In this document: positions 1 through 11,620 of the stretch, piece by piece
How the letters are laid out: each line of letters starts with the position of its first letter
How positions within the stretch are numbered: position 1 is the stretch's first letter
Assembly: GCA_027924645.1 (NCBI GenBank)
Contig: BSBN01000860.1
Span: 9,486,001-9,550,000, forward strand
DNA from: Cunninghamia lanceolata
Taxonomy: Eukaryota; Streptophyta; Pinopsida; Cupressales; Cupressaceae
Length of the DNA: 64,000 bases
Reading direction: 5' to 3'
Notes under the pieces: model-generated
Seen by the model: only the letters and a program-made list of their open reading frames with translations
What the model was told of the DNA's origin: nothing
Database searches by the model: none
Position numbers and translations under genes: made by a program

Positions 1-49
1 GCCCCCATCAGACCCTCTCTGCATGTGTCCGTGCAAACATGGCCTGTCC

Positions 50-1749
50 CTACGGCATGCCCTGTCTCCTGCCGAACTGTCTCAGTACTCGGCCCACTGT
101 CTGCCTCTCCAAGATGTGCCGTGTCCGGCCTATCAACCACCTGGTCTGAAAGCAAAAGGGCAGCTCATCTCCCTCATCATCCCAAGGCTCGCAGTCCAGA
201 TATGGTCACCAGATGACCACATCTATCCCATCCAACGTATGCCGCCAATACTCCAGCTTCCCCAGCCTGTGCTGGGAAATCACTCCTGCGTAGCCATAGC
301 TATACGGCTCTCCCCTCTGCCTAGCAAAGACGCATATCGGCCTGGTCACCGCTATGTGCTCCCACAGCCAAAACTGTAACAGCAACACCCCAGCTGATAG
401 ACTCGTGCTACGGTGGTACACCACCTGATGCATGTCATGATATAAGTGGGCTAGCACGCAAGGTCCCCACGCATATCGAGTGCCCTCAGTCAGCATCCGC
501 TCCATGATCCTGCCCCATCCAATAGGGAACCCGTGCGATCTCCTGTTCGGGCATACAACGCCTGCAATCAGTCCAGCCACAATCCCAGGGAAGTAGTCGT
601 AACAGTCGTATATGTCCTGCCAAGGGATGACCTGTCCCACCAGCTCGGGATCGTCAAATACTCGCTGACACTCGGCGAGTCCCGCGTCCCGCTGTGCGTT
701 GTACTCCACCAACTCGCCTACCACGGGCAAGTGCAATATCCTATAGACGTCCTCCAGCGTCACAGTCATCTCTCCAGTAGGGAAGTGGAAGGTCCCGTCC
801 TCGCTGTGGAATCTCTCCACGGCAGCTGTCAACAGTCCTCGATTCGCCCGCACCTCGGGCATAAAGCAAACATAATCTAGGCCCATGGCACCAAGTGCCA
901 CTCTATCAGCCTCTGTCAACATATGTCTCTGCAATAGAGGCATAGGGAACGTCTCCCTCGACTGCAATGTCTCTCGTATCTCCTCCTGCAAGCACGCAAA
1001 GCAAGGCGTCAGTCTCAAGCCGCATATACCATACTCAACATATCTATTGGACTATATCAACTAAACTTAGCATTTCAAATTGATCAAAACAGCACACTAC
1101 ATCTCTTGACTAGATTCCTGCAATCTCGGAGATAGCTCATCGATTCCTGCGTCAAACAGGACGCTAATCGAATCAGTTTGGCTAAATAATTTGCCATCCC
1201 AAGCAAATGCGCCACTACAGGTGGTAAATGCGCCATTTCTGGTATATGCGCCGCAACAATCAACATATGCGCCGCAAAAATGCATATGCGCCGCTACAGG
1301 CCACATATGCGCCGTTCTAACGCATGCGCCGCATAAATCCACGTATGCGCCGCTAAATTACGGATGCGCCACAAGAGGTCACATATGCGCAACTTTAACA
1401 AATGCACTGCTACATTTCACGCATGCGCGGCGAAAATACAAAAGCGCCGCTTAATTACGAAAGCGCCGCCAAAATGAACACATGCGCAGCTTTCACGCAT
1501 GCGCCGCTGAAACAGGCATATGCGCCTCAAAATCACAAAAGCGCAGCTTCGCAAGGCATATGCGCTGTTCTGCGTTTCGGCGCATTCATTTCACCTATTT
1601 TCTACGAGCATTTATGACACCTAAACTCGACCCTAGGAGAATTTTTTCGAAGCACATACCGGGGGTCCTGCCTCTGCTGGCCGCCCGAATCGTCGGACTC
1701 GCTCGAATCGGTGCTCCTCGCGTGGAATGTCTACTGCTCTGGCCGCCAT
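50..1749 (-). pseudogene. Broken plant-mobile-domain (PMD) gene, two exons
   Basis: Exon 1 runs 1749 to 1660 (30 codons, starting MAARAVDIPR) and ends at a GTATGT donor. Exon 2 starts at 985 after a pyrimidine-rich tract and TTGCAG acceptor; both junctions are phase 0. Exon 2 shows PMD landmarks: LPTEADRV-like N-terminal block (seen here as MLTEADRVALGAMGLDYV), FHFPTGEMTVTLEDVYRIL, FPIGWGRIMERM, LLLQFWLWEHIAV, and, after a TGA at 208-206, a continuation in the same frame (ELPFCFQTRWLIGRT, VGRVLRQFGRRQGMP) to a TAG at 52-50. The TGA replaces what is usually an Arg codon (WRPY in the family), fitting CGA to TGA decay. PMD proteins are known both as host genes (MAIN-like) and as extra genes in MULE and Ty3/gypsy elements. 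The position just upstream of a polypurine tract and LTR start favours a retrotransposon passenger. Function of the domain is not settled. Confidence 0.8.
1208..1588. repeat. GC-rich minisatellite inside the PMD intron
   Basis: About twenty copies of a short unit built on TATGCGCCGC, spaced in the series 21, 18, 21, 19, 21, 17, 21, 19, 21, 17 and so on. Groups of four sub-units sum to 78 bp (for example 1247 to 1325 to 1403), so there is a 78-bp higher-order repeat; in one frame this appears as a 26-residue periodicity. The last copies (from about 1440) have AAGCGCC in place of TGCGCC. The array lies wholly in the inferred intron (1659-986). Confidence 0.85.
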
Positions 1750-1833
1750 GCTGCTCTAGGTTTGCTCTGAGCTCTCTTTCTCCAATCCAGATCAACCAAG
1801 TGTGCAAATGACTATTCTTGTGGACCCAGCTCC

Positions 1834-1841
1834 TATTTATA
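1834..1841 (-). promoter_or_regulatory. TATA box of the antisense PMD gene
   Basis: TATAAATA on the minus strand, about 85 bases upstream of the exon 1 ATG at 1749. A start of transcription some 30 bases downstream would give a 5' leader of about 50-55 bases. It suggests that the PMD gene had its own promoter and was not read from an LTR. Confidence 0.55.
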
Positions 1842-2129
1842 GCCTCCAAACCCTAATTCTGGCTAGGTGATGACTGTGACTACTTCCCGTGTCCGTTTTT
1901 CCTCCCGTTTTCTTCCCGCATCCCTGACCGCGTCCCTTTTCCTCCAACCTATCCTAACCCCTTCCTCGTCGTGAGATCGTCCGTCTCCAAAACTTTCGCC
2001 ATTTTTCCCGTCCAATCTCCCGAGGGGGCATCCTATCGTCATTTAACCTATACCAGGGGCAAACTGGGGCATGTATCATCATTCAGACTATCAATTTCTT
2101 TGAGGCAACGCTGTAAACTGCATTGCATC

Positions 2130-2860
2130 AAAGAGGGGCAAAATGTATACGCCTAAAAATGACACAAATCATCCTAAATAAATATTCTAAATATTTATTC
2201 CAGTCTTCTATTAATTAAATAAATATTCTAAATTTATTTAATCGATTCACTGTTCCATAATTAAATAAATTCAATTTATTTAATTAAAATTCTTCCATTT
2301 GTCCTTCACAATTAAATAATCATAAATTATTTAATTAATCCTATTTCCTCTATCCTAAAGTTCTAAATTCAAAATTCCACCTCACCTTTACACCTCACCT
2401 TTTCCACCTCACCTTGTCCACATCATCAGGTTGCACATGTAATTAAATATATTTAATATTTAATTATCTTATTTTCCCTCACCCACATGGCCTATTTCTT
2501 CTCCAATCAGAGGTCAGTTAACCAATCAATCAAATCTGTTAACTAACCTGTCAGTTGAGTCAAATCCTCAATCAATCCAGTCAGTTCCACAATCCACTCT
2601 TCTAACTGATCAATCAATTCTGTTAACAGACCAGTCAATGGAGTTAACTCTCCAATCAGTTTTGTCACATCCCACCTTTCATGATGGAGCTGGGACACTT
2701 GTCACATTTCCACTGGTTGCACATTCCTCAACCATCCTCAACCGTTGATCTTCATATCTTCTCTCAACCGTTGATTCCTATTCCTCCGGGTCTATAAATG
2801 AAGCTTCATCCCTTCATTCTAATCATCCAGGCTTTTTGACATCGTTACTCTGTAGAAATA
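2130..2860 (+). mobile_element. Polypurine tract and likely start of an LTR (Ty3/gypsy, Tat-like)
   Basis: A purine run AAAGAGGGGCAAAA at about 2130-2143 is followed by TGTATACGCC at 2144, the pattern of a polypurine tract and LTR start. Downstream are AT-rich TAAATAAATATT blocks, three CACCTCACCTT repeats (2376-2418), a 35-45-bp degenerate series around CAATCA...GTTAACT (2500-2665), and a TATAAAT box at 2793-2799 that could be the LTR promoter. The LTR end and any second LTR are not identifiable here, so this could be a 3' LTR whose partner lies left of the window, or a solo LTR. The right limit given is only the last part I can argue for. Confidence 0.45.
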
Positions 2861-3695
2861 TCACCAGCGCGCCTTTGGCACCCATTTGTCATCCACAAGC
2901 TTGAGATCACCATTGTTGCATTGGAGCTCACCTTCCTTGCATGTGACACTATAGCCGTTCACCATCGACTTCCTCCAACAGCTTTTAAAAGATTGCACTC
3001 TCTGAGGGCTCATCTCATCTGCGAAAGGACGATTCGTGATAGGCGAACAACAGAAGTTTCGAAACGGAAGAGGTTTGCTGTGTTTGTTCATTACTTTGTT
3101 CATTTGAATCTTCTTTGTTTCTCTATTCTGTTGATGTTTGGGTCATCTGTTATTCATTTGATTGATGCACTATTTTACCCTCACAATCATGATATGATGT
3201 ACCATGTTTTGAGATATATATATATATATACATATGAGATTTTGAGTGATATACTTGTGTTATGGATTCTTGCTTATGATGATGTTGTATGTTTTGATAT
3301 TGATGCACTTATGGTCTAATTAAACAACTTTGAGTAAAAATTATTTAATTATATTCTATAATGATCTAACTAAACAATATAGATGAATGAAATTGATTAA
3401 TTAAATACTACAATGATTTAACTAAATAATTTAAAATAAACTGCTTAATCAAATATAGAGAAGATTTAATTAAAATAATTTGATGAAAAATGCAATTGAT
3501 TAATCATGGGATAATAAATGAATTGACATTGGAAAGGAGACTTATGATGATTAGGTGGCCTACAAAAGAGGGGCATTCATGAAAGTGATGAAGATAGATT
3601 GCATTTATAGGTTCTTTTAGGGGCTTTCCCTCCATCATAGAGAGGTTGTAAGCTCTAAAACCATAAACTGAGGTGACTATATAAGGACCTACATT
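2861..3695. other. Gene-free stretch with TA microsatellite
   Basis: No coding signal is convincing. Contains a short TA-dinucleotide run at about 3213-3231. It may be the rest of the LTR or the leader of the element that starts at 2144. Confidence 0.4.
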
Positions 3696-6423
3696 CTAGT
3701 AAAATATTTCTCTACCCTAAGTGTGGTGTCCCATTTCAAGATGGACCATAACTTTAAAATTTTTAAATATTTTATGTAAGGTGTACAACACCTTTCCCAA
3801 CAAAATGGAGTGGTGTGCCCTTTTCTAGTAGGAACGTGCATAAGTGGCGATTTTAGCAATAAAAAGTATCATTCCATAGGGATGTTATTAAATAAACAAG
3901 CTTAGTGAAGTGTGATGTCAGTAATACAACATGACAAGCTCCCATAAATTGTAAGGGTTGTCAGAGTTTTTGAGTTCTCTAGGTTGTGCAAGCTATTCGA
4001 TTTATTTCCAATCTAATGGCTCACACAATCTCAAGGGAATATTTTTAGAGTTGTTAGTAGCCTATTGTGCCATTGGTCAAAGGAGTTGAGTTAGCATACA
4101 ATGACCCTCAATATTCAAGTGGGTGTTATCCAAGGTAGTTTATTTCATTTTTCAAGGTTTTTATGAGTGAATTGAGAACAACAACATACTCCACTAACTA
4201 CTTGATCATTTTCCAAGATGAAGCATTTAATGGCCAATGAAAGTCCATGAGGAAGTTTCACCATGTCAGGGGTAAGGTGCATGAACCATCCAGTCATAAA
4301 ATGATCAATGGATGATGTTTAAATTTAACTAAATGCATAATGTTTTGAAGATGTTTTGCACAATGATGGTTGTTGCAATGTACCAAACTTTATGGGAATT
4401 ACATGACCATTATCTACAAATTTAGCTATCAATTTTTAGATATTCAAATGAGCTCCAAGGAACATGCATCCATATTTAATGATGTAGTTGAGTACACATT
4501 GACTCCACTACAATTTCAATGGTGGACACTCATGCACTGAATGGGAGGGGAAATTTCATGTAGCAATCCATCCAAACATTTCTAGCACATAGAGTTGAAT
4601 TAAAGGGGCACTTTTGCATGTCCAAGGGATTAATGATCTACTATGTTTTAGGGTTTCTAGTTACTTTTGTATAAATAAGATCTTTGAGCTCAATAGATGG
4701 TTAGATTATATTAGGTATGTCCATGATCATGTGATCTCTAGCTACAATATCTATATACTCTCCAATGGTTTTTAATTTAGTTAACCTTCATGTGTCCAAA
4801 ATACTCTAGTTGCCATGATTATGTAACTATGGAAAATTAAGTGATTAGTATACTCAATGCACCCATGTGACATTTCTAATGCAAACAAATTTATAGCTAC
4901 ACATCCATAGCCATATTGCAATGTCACAAACAAGTGAAATAAGAGATCAACAATCTTCAACCATGGAGGAGATCTAACAACATAACCTTGTCTTCCAACC
5001 ACTTCTCATCACAAATATCTCATTCCAAGCACTATATATAAAGATAAGAATCAACAATAAAACTCACAAAGGTTTGTAATCAATGCATCCATGTGGCATT
5101 TCCAAGGTGGGTGCATACATTTGACTCTAGATCCAAGAGGGATTAAAACTACAATATAAAAGCCATATAACCTTTAATTTAATTCTTATACACTCATGAT
5201 GACATGTCTTCATGTGACCCCTGCATACATTAAATACATTTTTCTAGTGTTACATACAACAAAATTCTAGTAAAATATTGCTCTACCATAAGTGTGGTGT
5301 CCCATTTCAAGATGGACCATAGCTTTACAAAATTTTAAATACTTTATGTAAGGTGTACAATAATTTTCCCAACACAGTAGAGTGGTGGGCCCTTTGCTAG
5401 TAGGAACATGCATCATTGGTGATTTTAGAAAGAAAAAGAATCATCCGATAGGTATTTTATTAAAGAAATGAGCTTAGTGAAGTGTGATGTTAGTAATGCA
5501 ACATGGAAATCTCTCATAATTTGTAAGGGTTGTTAGAGTTTCTAAGTTCTCTGGGTTGTGCCAGCTATTTGATTTATTTCCAATCTAATGGCTCACACAA
5601 TCTCAAGGGAGTATTTTTAGAGTTATCAATTTCCTATTGTGCCATTGGTTAAAGATGTCGAGTTAGCATATAATGGCCCTTAGTATTCAAGTGGATGCTA
5701 TCCAAGGTAGTTTATTTAATTTTTCAAGGTTTTTATAAGTTCATTGAGTACAACAACATATACTCCACCAACTACTTGATAATTTTCCAAGATTAAGAAT
5801 CTAATAGCCAATGCAAGTCCATGATGAAGTTTCACCATGTCAAGGGCAAGGTGTGTGATCTATCCAATCATAAAATGACCAATGGTTGATATTTTCAACT
5901 AAATACACAAGGTTTTAAAGATGTTGTGCACAACTATGGATGTTGCAATGTACCAAATCTGATGGGAATTAAAGGATAAATATGTACAAATTTAGCCATC
6001 AATTTTTAGATATTCAAATGAGCTCCAAGGAACACACATCCACATTTAAATATGCAGTTGAGTACACATTCACTCCTCCACTACAATTTGAATGGTGGAC
6101 ACTCATGCATTGAATGGGAGGGGTATTTTCATGTTGCAATTCATGCAAACATTATTAGTACATAGAGTTGCATTCAAGAGGCAGTCTTGCATGTTCAAGG
6201 CATTGATGATCTACTATGTTAAATAGGGTTTCTAGTTATTTTTTATAAATTGGAGCTTTGATCTCAATAGATGGTTAGATTATATTAGGTATTCCCATGC
6301 TCATGTGAGATAGCTATAAAATTTATGTACTCTCAAATGCTTTTCAATTTTAGTTAACCTTCATGTGTCCAAAAATACTCTAGTTTCCATGAATATGTAA
6401 TTGTGGAAAATCAAGTGATCAAT
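3696..6423. repeat. Tandem duplication, unit about 1.57 kb, second copy partial
   Basis: The sequence from 3696 (CTAGTAAAATATT...) recurs from 5267 at an offset of 1571 bp, drifting to about 1583 by small indels, and can be followed to about 6423. Landmarks present in both copies include GTGTGGTGTCCCATTTCAAG, GGCTCACACAATCTCAAGG and CAAATGAGCTCCAAGGAACA. The second copy stops short of the unit end. Similarity by eye is roughly 85-90 percent. No protein-coding potential is seen; both copies have many stops in all frames. Confidence 0.85.
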
Positions 6424-7799
6424 ATAAGAAGTTATGATCATTCTTGAGGTTCTTCTAGTTGTTCAAGTGACTAGTATTTTTTTTTGGATAATTTAATTTG
6501 TAAATCTATAGATTATTATTGTGTGATTGTTGTGAAAGAAAAGTTAATGAATAACCCCATGAAGTTCTTTACTTAGATTACTTTCATTTCTACATTTTCT
6601 TTCAGTAATTTCTTTCCCTCTTTCCCTAAAAGTGAGTTAGTGAGAGCTCATTGAAAATCCATATGGAGTTGGATTTATAATCCTAGAGGTCATCCTATGA
6701 ATTACATCATAAGCTTCTCATGCTTGATATCCACATGAACATAGATTTGAAGTGAGAAAATATGGGTATCAACAATAATGACATTTTATGAAAAATATAC
6801 CAAGTTCTATTTTTTATAATATAGTCATAAAATACAATAAAAAATCTACATTTCATTAGTTTACATTATTTCAAAATTTGAAACATGTATATCAATTTTT
6901 AGTGCTTGAAGTTAAAAAGTTGGACTTGTGCTACTCCTTTTCTTTATGAAAGGGTGACACAAATTTGTACTAAATAAAAGTATTTTTATTCATCCCCAAA
7001 TGTAAATACCATTTATAGTTTCTTACTTATTGTATAACCTATGATGACCCAAAAAATGCACAACTCTCCAAATGTGGTTTCAAAATATATGGAAATTGTA
7101 ATCATTAATGAGAAAGTATGCAAACTGATATGAGATACCTTACAATAATTGTAGAGGATTTATTCACTATAAATTATGATGAATTTGACAAAAGAGGTGC
7201 CTTAATCCATTTGGTGACAAAGTCAAGACCTAAAGAAATGGGAAAATGCACTTGCAAATTTGAGATTAAGAGTTGAATATGAATCAATTCAAAATAGAGA
7301 ATCAAAATTACATATAAGATACCATTAGTCTAGATGTAATTTCACTTAAATGTAATCCTAAGATATAAGAAACTTCACATGATATAACATTCTTTATCCA
7401 TACATGTTTAAATGAACAAAGAATCACATTACTATTAGTGGAAATATTTTACATCTACTATGACATAATACTAATCTAGTAATAGTAACAGACTAGTAAC
7501 TATGGCCATTGAGATGAATCTTTTAGCCCCTAAAATTCCCTACTCGAAAGAGCAATTCATACCATGGAGAGGATAATTGCTTATAAAAACCTTCTCCAGA
7601 CTTATAGATAATGAATGACATAGGAATTCAGAATTAAACTACAACATTTAACACCAACATCTAAACACATAAATCTTAAACACATAAACCAACATTAAGA
7701 TACCACCACCAATGCTATAAATAAATTCTTTGAGGTGTCATAAAATTTGGCATTATTAAATTTTTTTATTTCATTACAATAAATGTTTCGTGTGCATGG
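6424..7799. other. Gene-free AT-rich stretch
   Basis: I see no open frame with family-like motifs, no RNA gene and no clear repeat. Base composition matches the surrounding non-coding DNA. Confidence 0.5.
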
Positions 7800-8456
7800 G
7801 ATGTGGGGATATGGGGGAATAAATTAAGAATGTATGCCAAAAAGACATGTGGTCCCACCACCAATCGTACTACTACATTACTAATTTTGTAATTGGAAGC
7901 TCTACACCATGGTACTATTCTACATAAGCCTCAATGAATCAATGTTATAAACTATTGGACATCATAGCTATCCTCGAATAGACACAATCTACCACAACAT
8001 TTGATTTGAACAAATTCTAGATAGCTAATGACCAATTCTAGGACATACTTCCCCAAGAGTTTGTGGGTATGATCTATGTCCTAAAATAGAACAATAACCA
8101 TTGCTTGCTTACTAGATGAGTTACTAACTTTCCTAAATTGAGGTTGAGGGAACAAATTAATAATATATAAGAAATGACATGTAGTGTCACCACCAATCAT
8201 ACTACTACGATATTGGTTTTCCAACTAGAAGCTTTACATCATGCCACCATTCCACATAAGCCTCAACAAATTAGTGTGTAGATTTGTGGGACAAGTAATG
8301 ACTCCTGAAATATCCATAAGCTACCACAATTCTTGATTTGAACAAATTAGATGGCTAATGGTTAATTTTGGTACATATTTCCCTAAAAGTTTGTGGGTGA
8401 AATTATCGAGCTTAGAATAGAACAAGATCCATCCATCGTTATTAACTAATGGGTAC
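7800..8456. repeat. Tandem duplication, unit about 332 bp
   Basis: A segment from about 7800 to 8131 is followed directly by a diverged copy to about 8456. Matching landmarks, offset by 332 bp, include GACATGT(G/A)GT...CACCACCAATC (7844 and 8176) and TTGATTTGAACAAATT (8001 and 8333). Similarity by eye is about 75-80 percent, so this is an old duplication. Confidence 0.75.
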
Positions 8457-8589
8457 ATGATTTATTGAAGTTGATAATTTTCCATATGAATTGATCTCCA
8501 TCCTTTTAAGATTTAACATTTAATTCTTCCATGAGTGAGCATTAATTGTCTCCCACAAAACTCAATCACTAAAATTGCTAAAGACTAAT

Positions 8590-9291
8590 TGTTAGTGTAG
8601 GTTTTTTATTTTCCTTAGGGATATTTCTTTTTCCTACACATTATTAAGCTTGCTTAGGTTTATTAGATGTGGTTAATATGAGGACACATGGAAAAATACA
8701 TCAGATACATGTGTAACTCTCTCCCACACATGGGTAGTTGAGTTACACACCCTCTTTTGGCTTTTTGTGTCACCTCTCATAACCACTATTCTGTCTTTAC
8801 CTGAGTATGTTATGGGGTAGTTGGGGTTGTCTTTACCTGAGTATGTTACGGGGTAGTTGGGTTTGTCTTTACCTGAGTATGTTATGGGGTAGTTGGGTTT
8901 CTCACCCTCTTTTGGCTTTATGTGCCACCTCCTTTCTGTCTTCACTTGAGGAGGTTATGCCACATGTTTTGTCATTTACCAAGTAGGTAAAACCTCCCAC
9001 CTTTTATGAGTAGTAGGAGTTAATGCACTTCTTGGATGTATATGCCCTATTTTTGCTAGATATACAACTCTCTACTCTCACCTTCACAAGTTCAATACCA
9101 GTTCGGTGAAAGCTCTGTGAGAGTATCGAGAGTATTCTCAAATTCTCTTTCTTTGTCTCTATTTTTCTCTCTTTTCAGATTCTATCTCCATTTCACTTTT
9201 TTGATCTTCGATCATTTGTCGATTGGAGTGTATGTGATCTATGACCGACATCAGATCCTGGCTTGGTTCTCGCTTCTCACAGAATCTAACA
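8590..9291 (+). repeat. 5' LTR of the copia element
   Basis: Begins TGTTAGTG and ends CTAACA; 702 bp. It aligns end to end with 49183-49812 except for a 72-bp excess due to two extra copies of a 36-bp unit. Contains a TATA-like AGATATAC at about 9057 that differs from the TATATATA of the 3' LTR at two sites. Confidence 0.95.
8793..8900. repeat. 36-bp unit in three tandem copies within the 5' LTR
   Basis: Copies start at 8793, 8829 and 8865 with the core GTCTTTACCTGAGTATGTTA. The 3' LTR has one copy (49387-49422). It accounts exactly for the 72-bp length difference between LTRs. Confidence 0.9.
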
Positions 9292-9307
9292 TGGTATTAG
9301 AGCCAGG
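9292..9307 (+). promoter_or_regulatory. Copia primer-binding site (initiator Met-tRNA type)
   Basis: TGGTATTAGAGCCAGG directly after the 5' LTR. It matches the usual plant copia site TGGTATCAGAGC with one change and is expected to pair with the 3' end of initiator methionine tRNA to prime minus-strand DNA synthesis. Confidence 0.9.
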
Positions 9308-10525
9308 TTGTTTGGTTTAGCTCATTTTTTGTAATCTTGATATTTGAGAGATTTGAGACTATTAGATTGCTAATATTTTCCCAAAAACCTAGTATGCTCT
9401 TCTCTTGCATCCTTGGATGATCTAGAGAATTAGAATAGTTTGAAGGAAAATAAGCATCTATAATATTCTAGTATGCGTATTTGTGTTCTTGTGAGATCTA
9501 AGTGATTGCAACTCTTTTGGTAATCATGGAGGCATTTTTAGCATCTCTATAGCATTCAAAAGGCTCGAAAAAGTTAAAATTGGCTTTTGTTTCATTGAAA
9601 TCAGAGATCAGAGAACTCAGTTGCACTAGAGATTTTTTGAGGGGTTCTTGGAGGGAGCTAATAAATTGGTGCATTTTCGGCCCAAACGGACCTCGCCATC
9701 GCGCTCAGAAGGCCCAAAAACCTAAGATCGATTGTAAAATCGTCAAAATGGGAGTCTATAATTTTCTGAGCTATTTTTTTCACTCCCAAGTTGTACGGAT
9801 TTTGTACCATACGGCTCTGCAGAATTTTTTTTTGACTGTCTTAAATTTGACAGTCAAACGGCCTCATTGAATACTGTATTAAATTTGACGTTCATCTGCC
9901 TGCCAAAAACACTGTATTAAAATTAACGTTCAAATGACCATCACATAAGTCACTTTCTTAAATTTGACATCTAAATGACCGTCAGTAAGCATACCCCTTT
10001 CCATTTGCATTTTTGATCTGGCAGTCCAACTTCAAACGACTGTAACTTGAGCATACAAACTCCTTTTTTGATGCAATTTTTTTTTGATTTTGGGTAGAAT
10101 TTCATGCTCTACGCTGTGGTGAAGTTGGTTTTATGATTTGATGCTCCAAATTCCTAGAAATTGAAGATTCTTTCTGAATTTGCTGCACAGTTCTCATTTT
10201 GAGACCTTTCAGGAGCCATAATTTGTCCAAACAGACTCCATTTTTTGTGCCATTTTTCTAGGGTTCATATTTTTCTGTGTACTCCGCATTGGTGCTCTCA
10301 ATTTGATCTCATATTGTACTTGAGCTATAGTTTCAATGTTTTGGCCATTTTGGGCTCTGTAAGAGTCTAAATATCTAATATTTGTATTGTAAATCGCACT
10401 AATTATAAAGTGCCAACATTGTAATTTCTAGGGGGTCATTTTAGAAACTAGTGAAAAGGGGGGGTATCTCGTGTGTCTCTTTTTCACACTTCTCTTTCTG
10501 CATTTCAGTTTACTTTTCTACACTC
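9308..10525 (+). other. Long 5' leader of the copia element
   Basis: About 1.2 kb between primer-binding site and the gag ATG. No open frame resembles a protein family; a 96-codon frame at 9580-9870 looks incidental. Contains a degenerate series of about 45-55-bp units at 9834-9985 with the core TTAAATTTGAC(A/G)(G/T)(T/C) followed by a CAAA(C/T)G(A/G)CC-like tail. Confidence 0.6.
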
Positions 10526-10564
10526 ATGGATACATCTACAGTTCCTGTTTTAACACCATATAAC
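10526..10564 (+). pseudogene. First 13 codons of copia gag, cut off by the CACTA insertion
   Basis: An ATG at 10526 opens a frame that runs exactly to the AAC (10562-10564) duplicated by the CACTA insertion. The frame resumes without change at 44919 after the second AAC (44916-44918), giving the N-terminal gag block typical of copia. The split is therefore an insertion into codon 13/14 of gag and not a rearrangement. Confidence 0.88.
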
Positions 10565-10576
10565 CACTACAACAAA
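10565..10576 (+). repeat. Left terminal inverted repeat of the CACTA element
   Basis: CACTACAACAAA, a perfect inverse match to 44904-44915; the match stops after 12 bases. Confidence 0.93.
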
Positions 10577-10669
10577 TCCCTATGATTACCTCCCTTTTTT
10601 TCTCTATTTTTTGCTTCCACCCACTGTTGTAATGTATTTTTCTCTAATTTTTTTGAAAAAGTTAGTGCT

Positions 10670-10880
10670 ATTTATCGTGATGGCACTATTTTTGGCATTT
10701 TTTACGCTGATCAGAATAAGTAGGCGCTAAATTAGGCGCAAATTAGCACCTAAATTAGTGCCCAGATTAGCACCTAAATTAGCACTACATTAGCGCCTAA
10801 TTTAGCGCCTACTTTAGAGCCTGCTTTAGCGCCTAATTTAGCACCTAATTTAGCGCCTAATTGAGTACCTAATTGTTCTG
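10670..10880. repeat. Left subterminal repeat array of the CACTA element
   Basis: At least twelve copies of GC(G/A)CCTAATTTA or its inverse, about 13-14 bp apart (clearest at 10728-10875). CACTA transposases of the En/Spm group are known to act with a partner protein that binds subterminal repeats; here the motif is inferred to be that site because the inverse array sits at the other end. Confidence 0.8.
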
Positions 10881-10888
10881 ATCTAGCA

Positions 10889-10998
10889 AGGATTAAGGGT
10901 TAAGGTATTAGGGGTTAGGGTTTAAGGGATTAAGGGTCAAAAGATAAGGGATTTGGGGCTTAGGGGTCAGGTAGCTTAATGGTTAATGGCTTAGGGAT
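10889..10998. repeat. Degenerate TTAGGG-rich tract
   Basis: Irregular GGATTAAGGG, GGGGTTAGGGTTT and similar blocks. It resembles plant telomere repeats (TTTAGGG) but is not in register and lies inside the CACTA element, so it is a low-complexity relative and not a telomere. Confidence 0.5.
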
Positions 10999-11620
10999 TA
11001 TGGTTGATATTATGTAATCTCTATATAAATTTTGATAAAAAATAATAAAGGTATGAGTGGAAGGGTGTACCAAAACTCTGTTGGTGTAACTTTTGAGCTT
11101 ATGAATGAAATAGAACATCTTATTATCAGAGACTCTCCATGACTGTGTTATCATTCTATATTTTTCTTATGTTTGCCATACTTATTTCTTCTTATATTTG
11201 AATGAATATCAGTTATTGAGCCTCAATACTATGCTTATGTGAATGAATACGCTAATACAGTAAAACATTTATTGTGGATGTTTTCAGTTACATGTTCAAA
11301 TTATGTTCAACATAAAAATGGAAATTATTTAAAAATAATAAAGTTAACAAAGTTACTTATTTAAATAATTGTGAGTTACGTGCATTAATATTTTATTAAT
11401 TTTTGTGTCTTCACGAACATATGTTGATACAAAATGAATGGAAGAAGCATCCAAGTAATCCTAATTTTTTCTACCAACAATTCATACCAAAGATTGAACA
11501 ATTTAAGGATATTACAATAGGTAATTTGTATCGACACAAATAATATTACTGAAGCATTTCAAAGTTTAGGCCATAAGAATCATCCTTTTTTAAACATGGA
11601 TTGCAAATAATTCTAAAAAT

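Noticed and set aside
23..379. 118-codon plus-strand frame at the left edge
   Set aside because: It is the shadow of the PMD gene on the other strand, which has clear domain motifs and splice sites.
9580..9870. 96-codon frame in the copia leader
   Set aside because: No motif and lies between primer-binding site and gag; probably incidental.
10889..10998. Interstitial telomere
   Set aside because: TTAGGG words are out of register and degenerate and lie inside the CACTA element.
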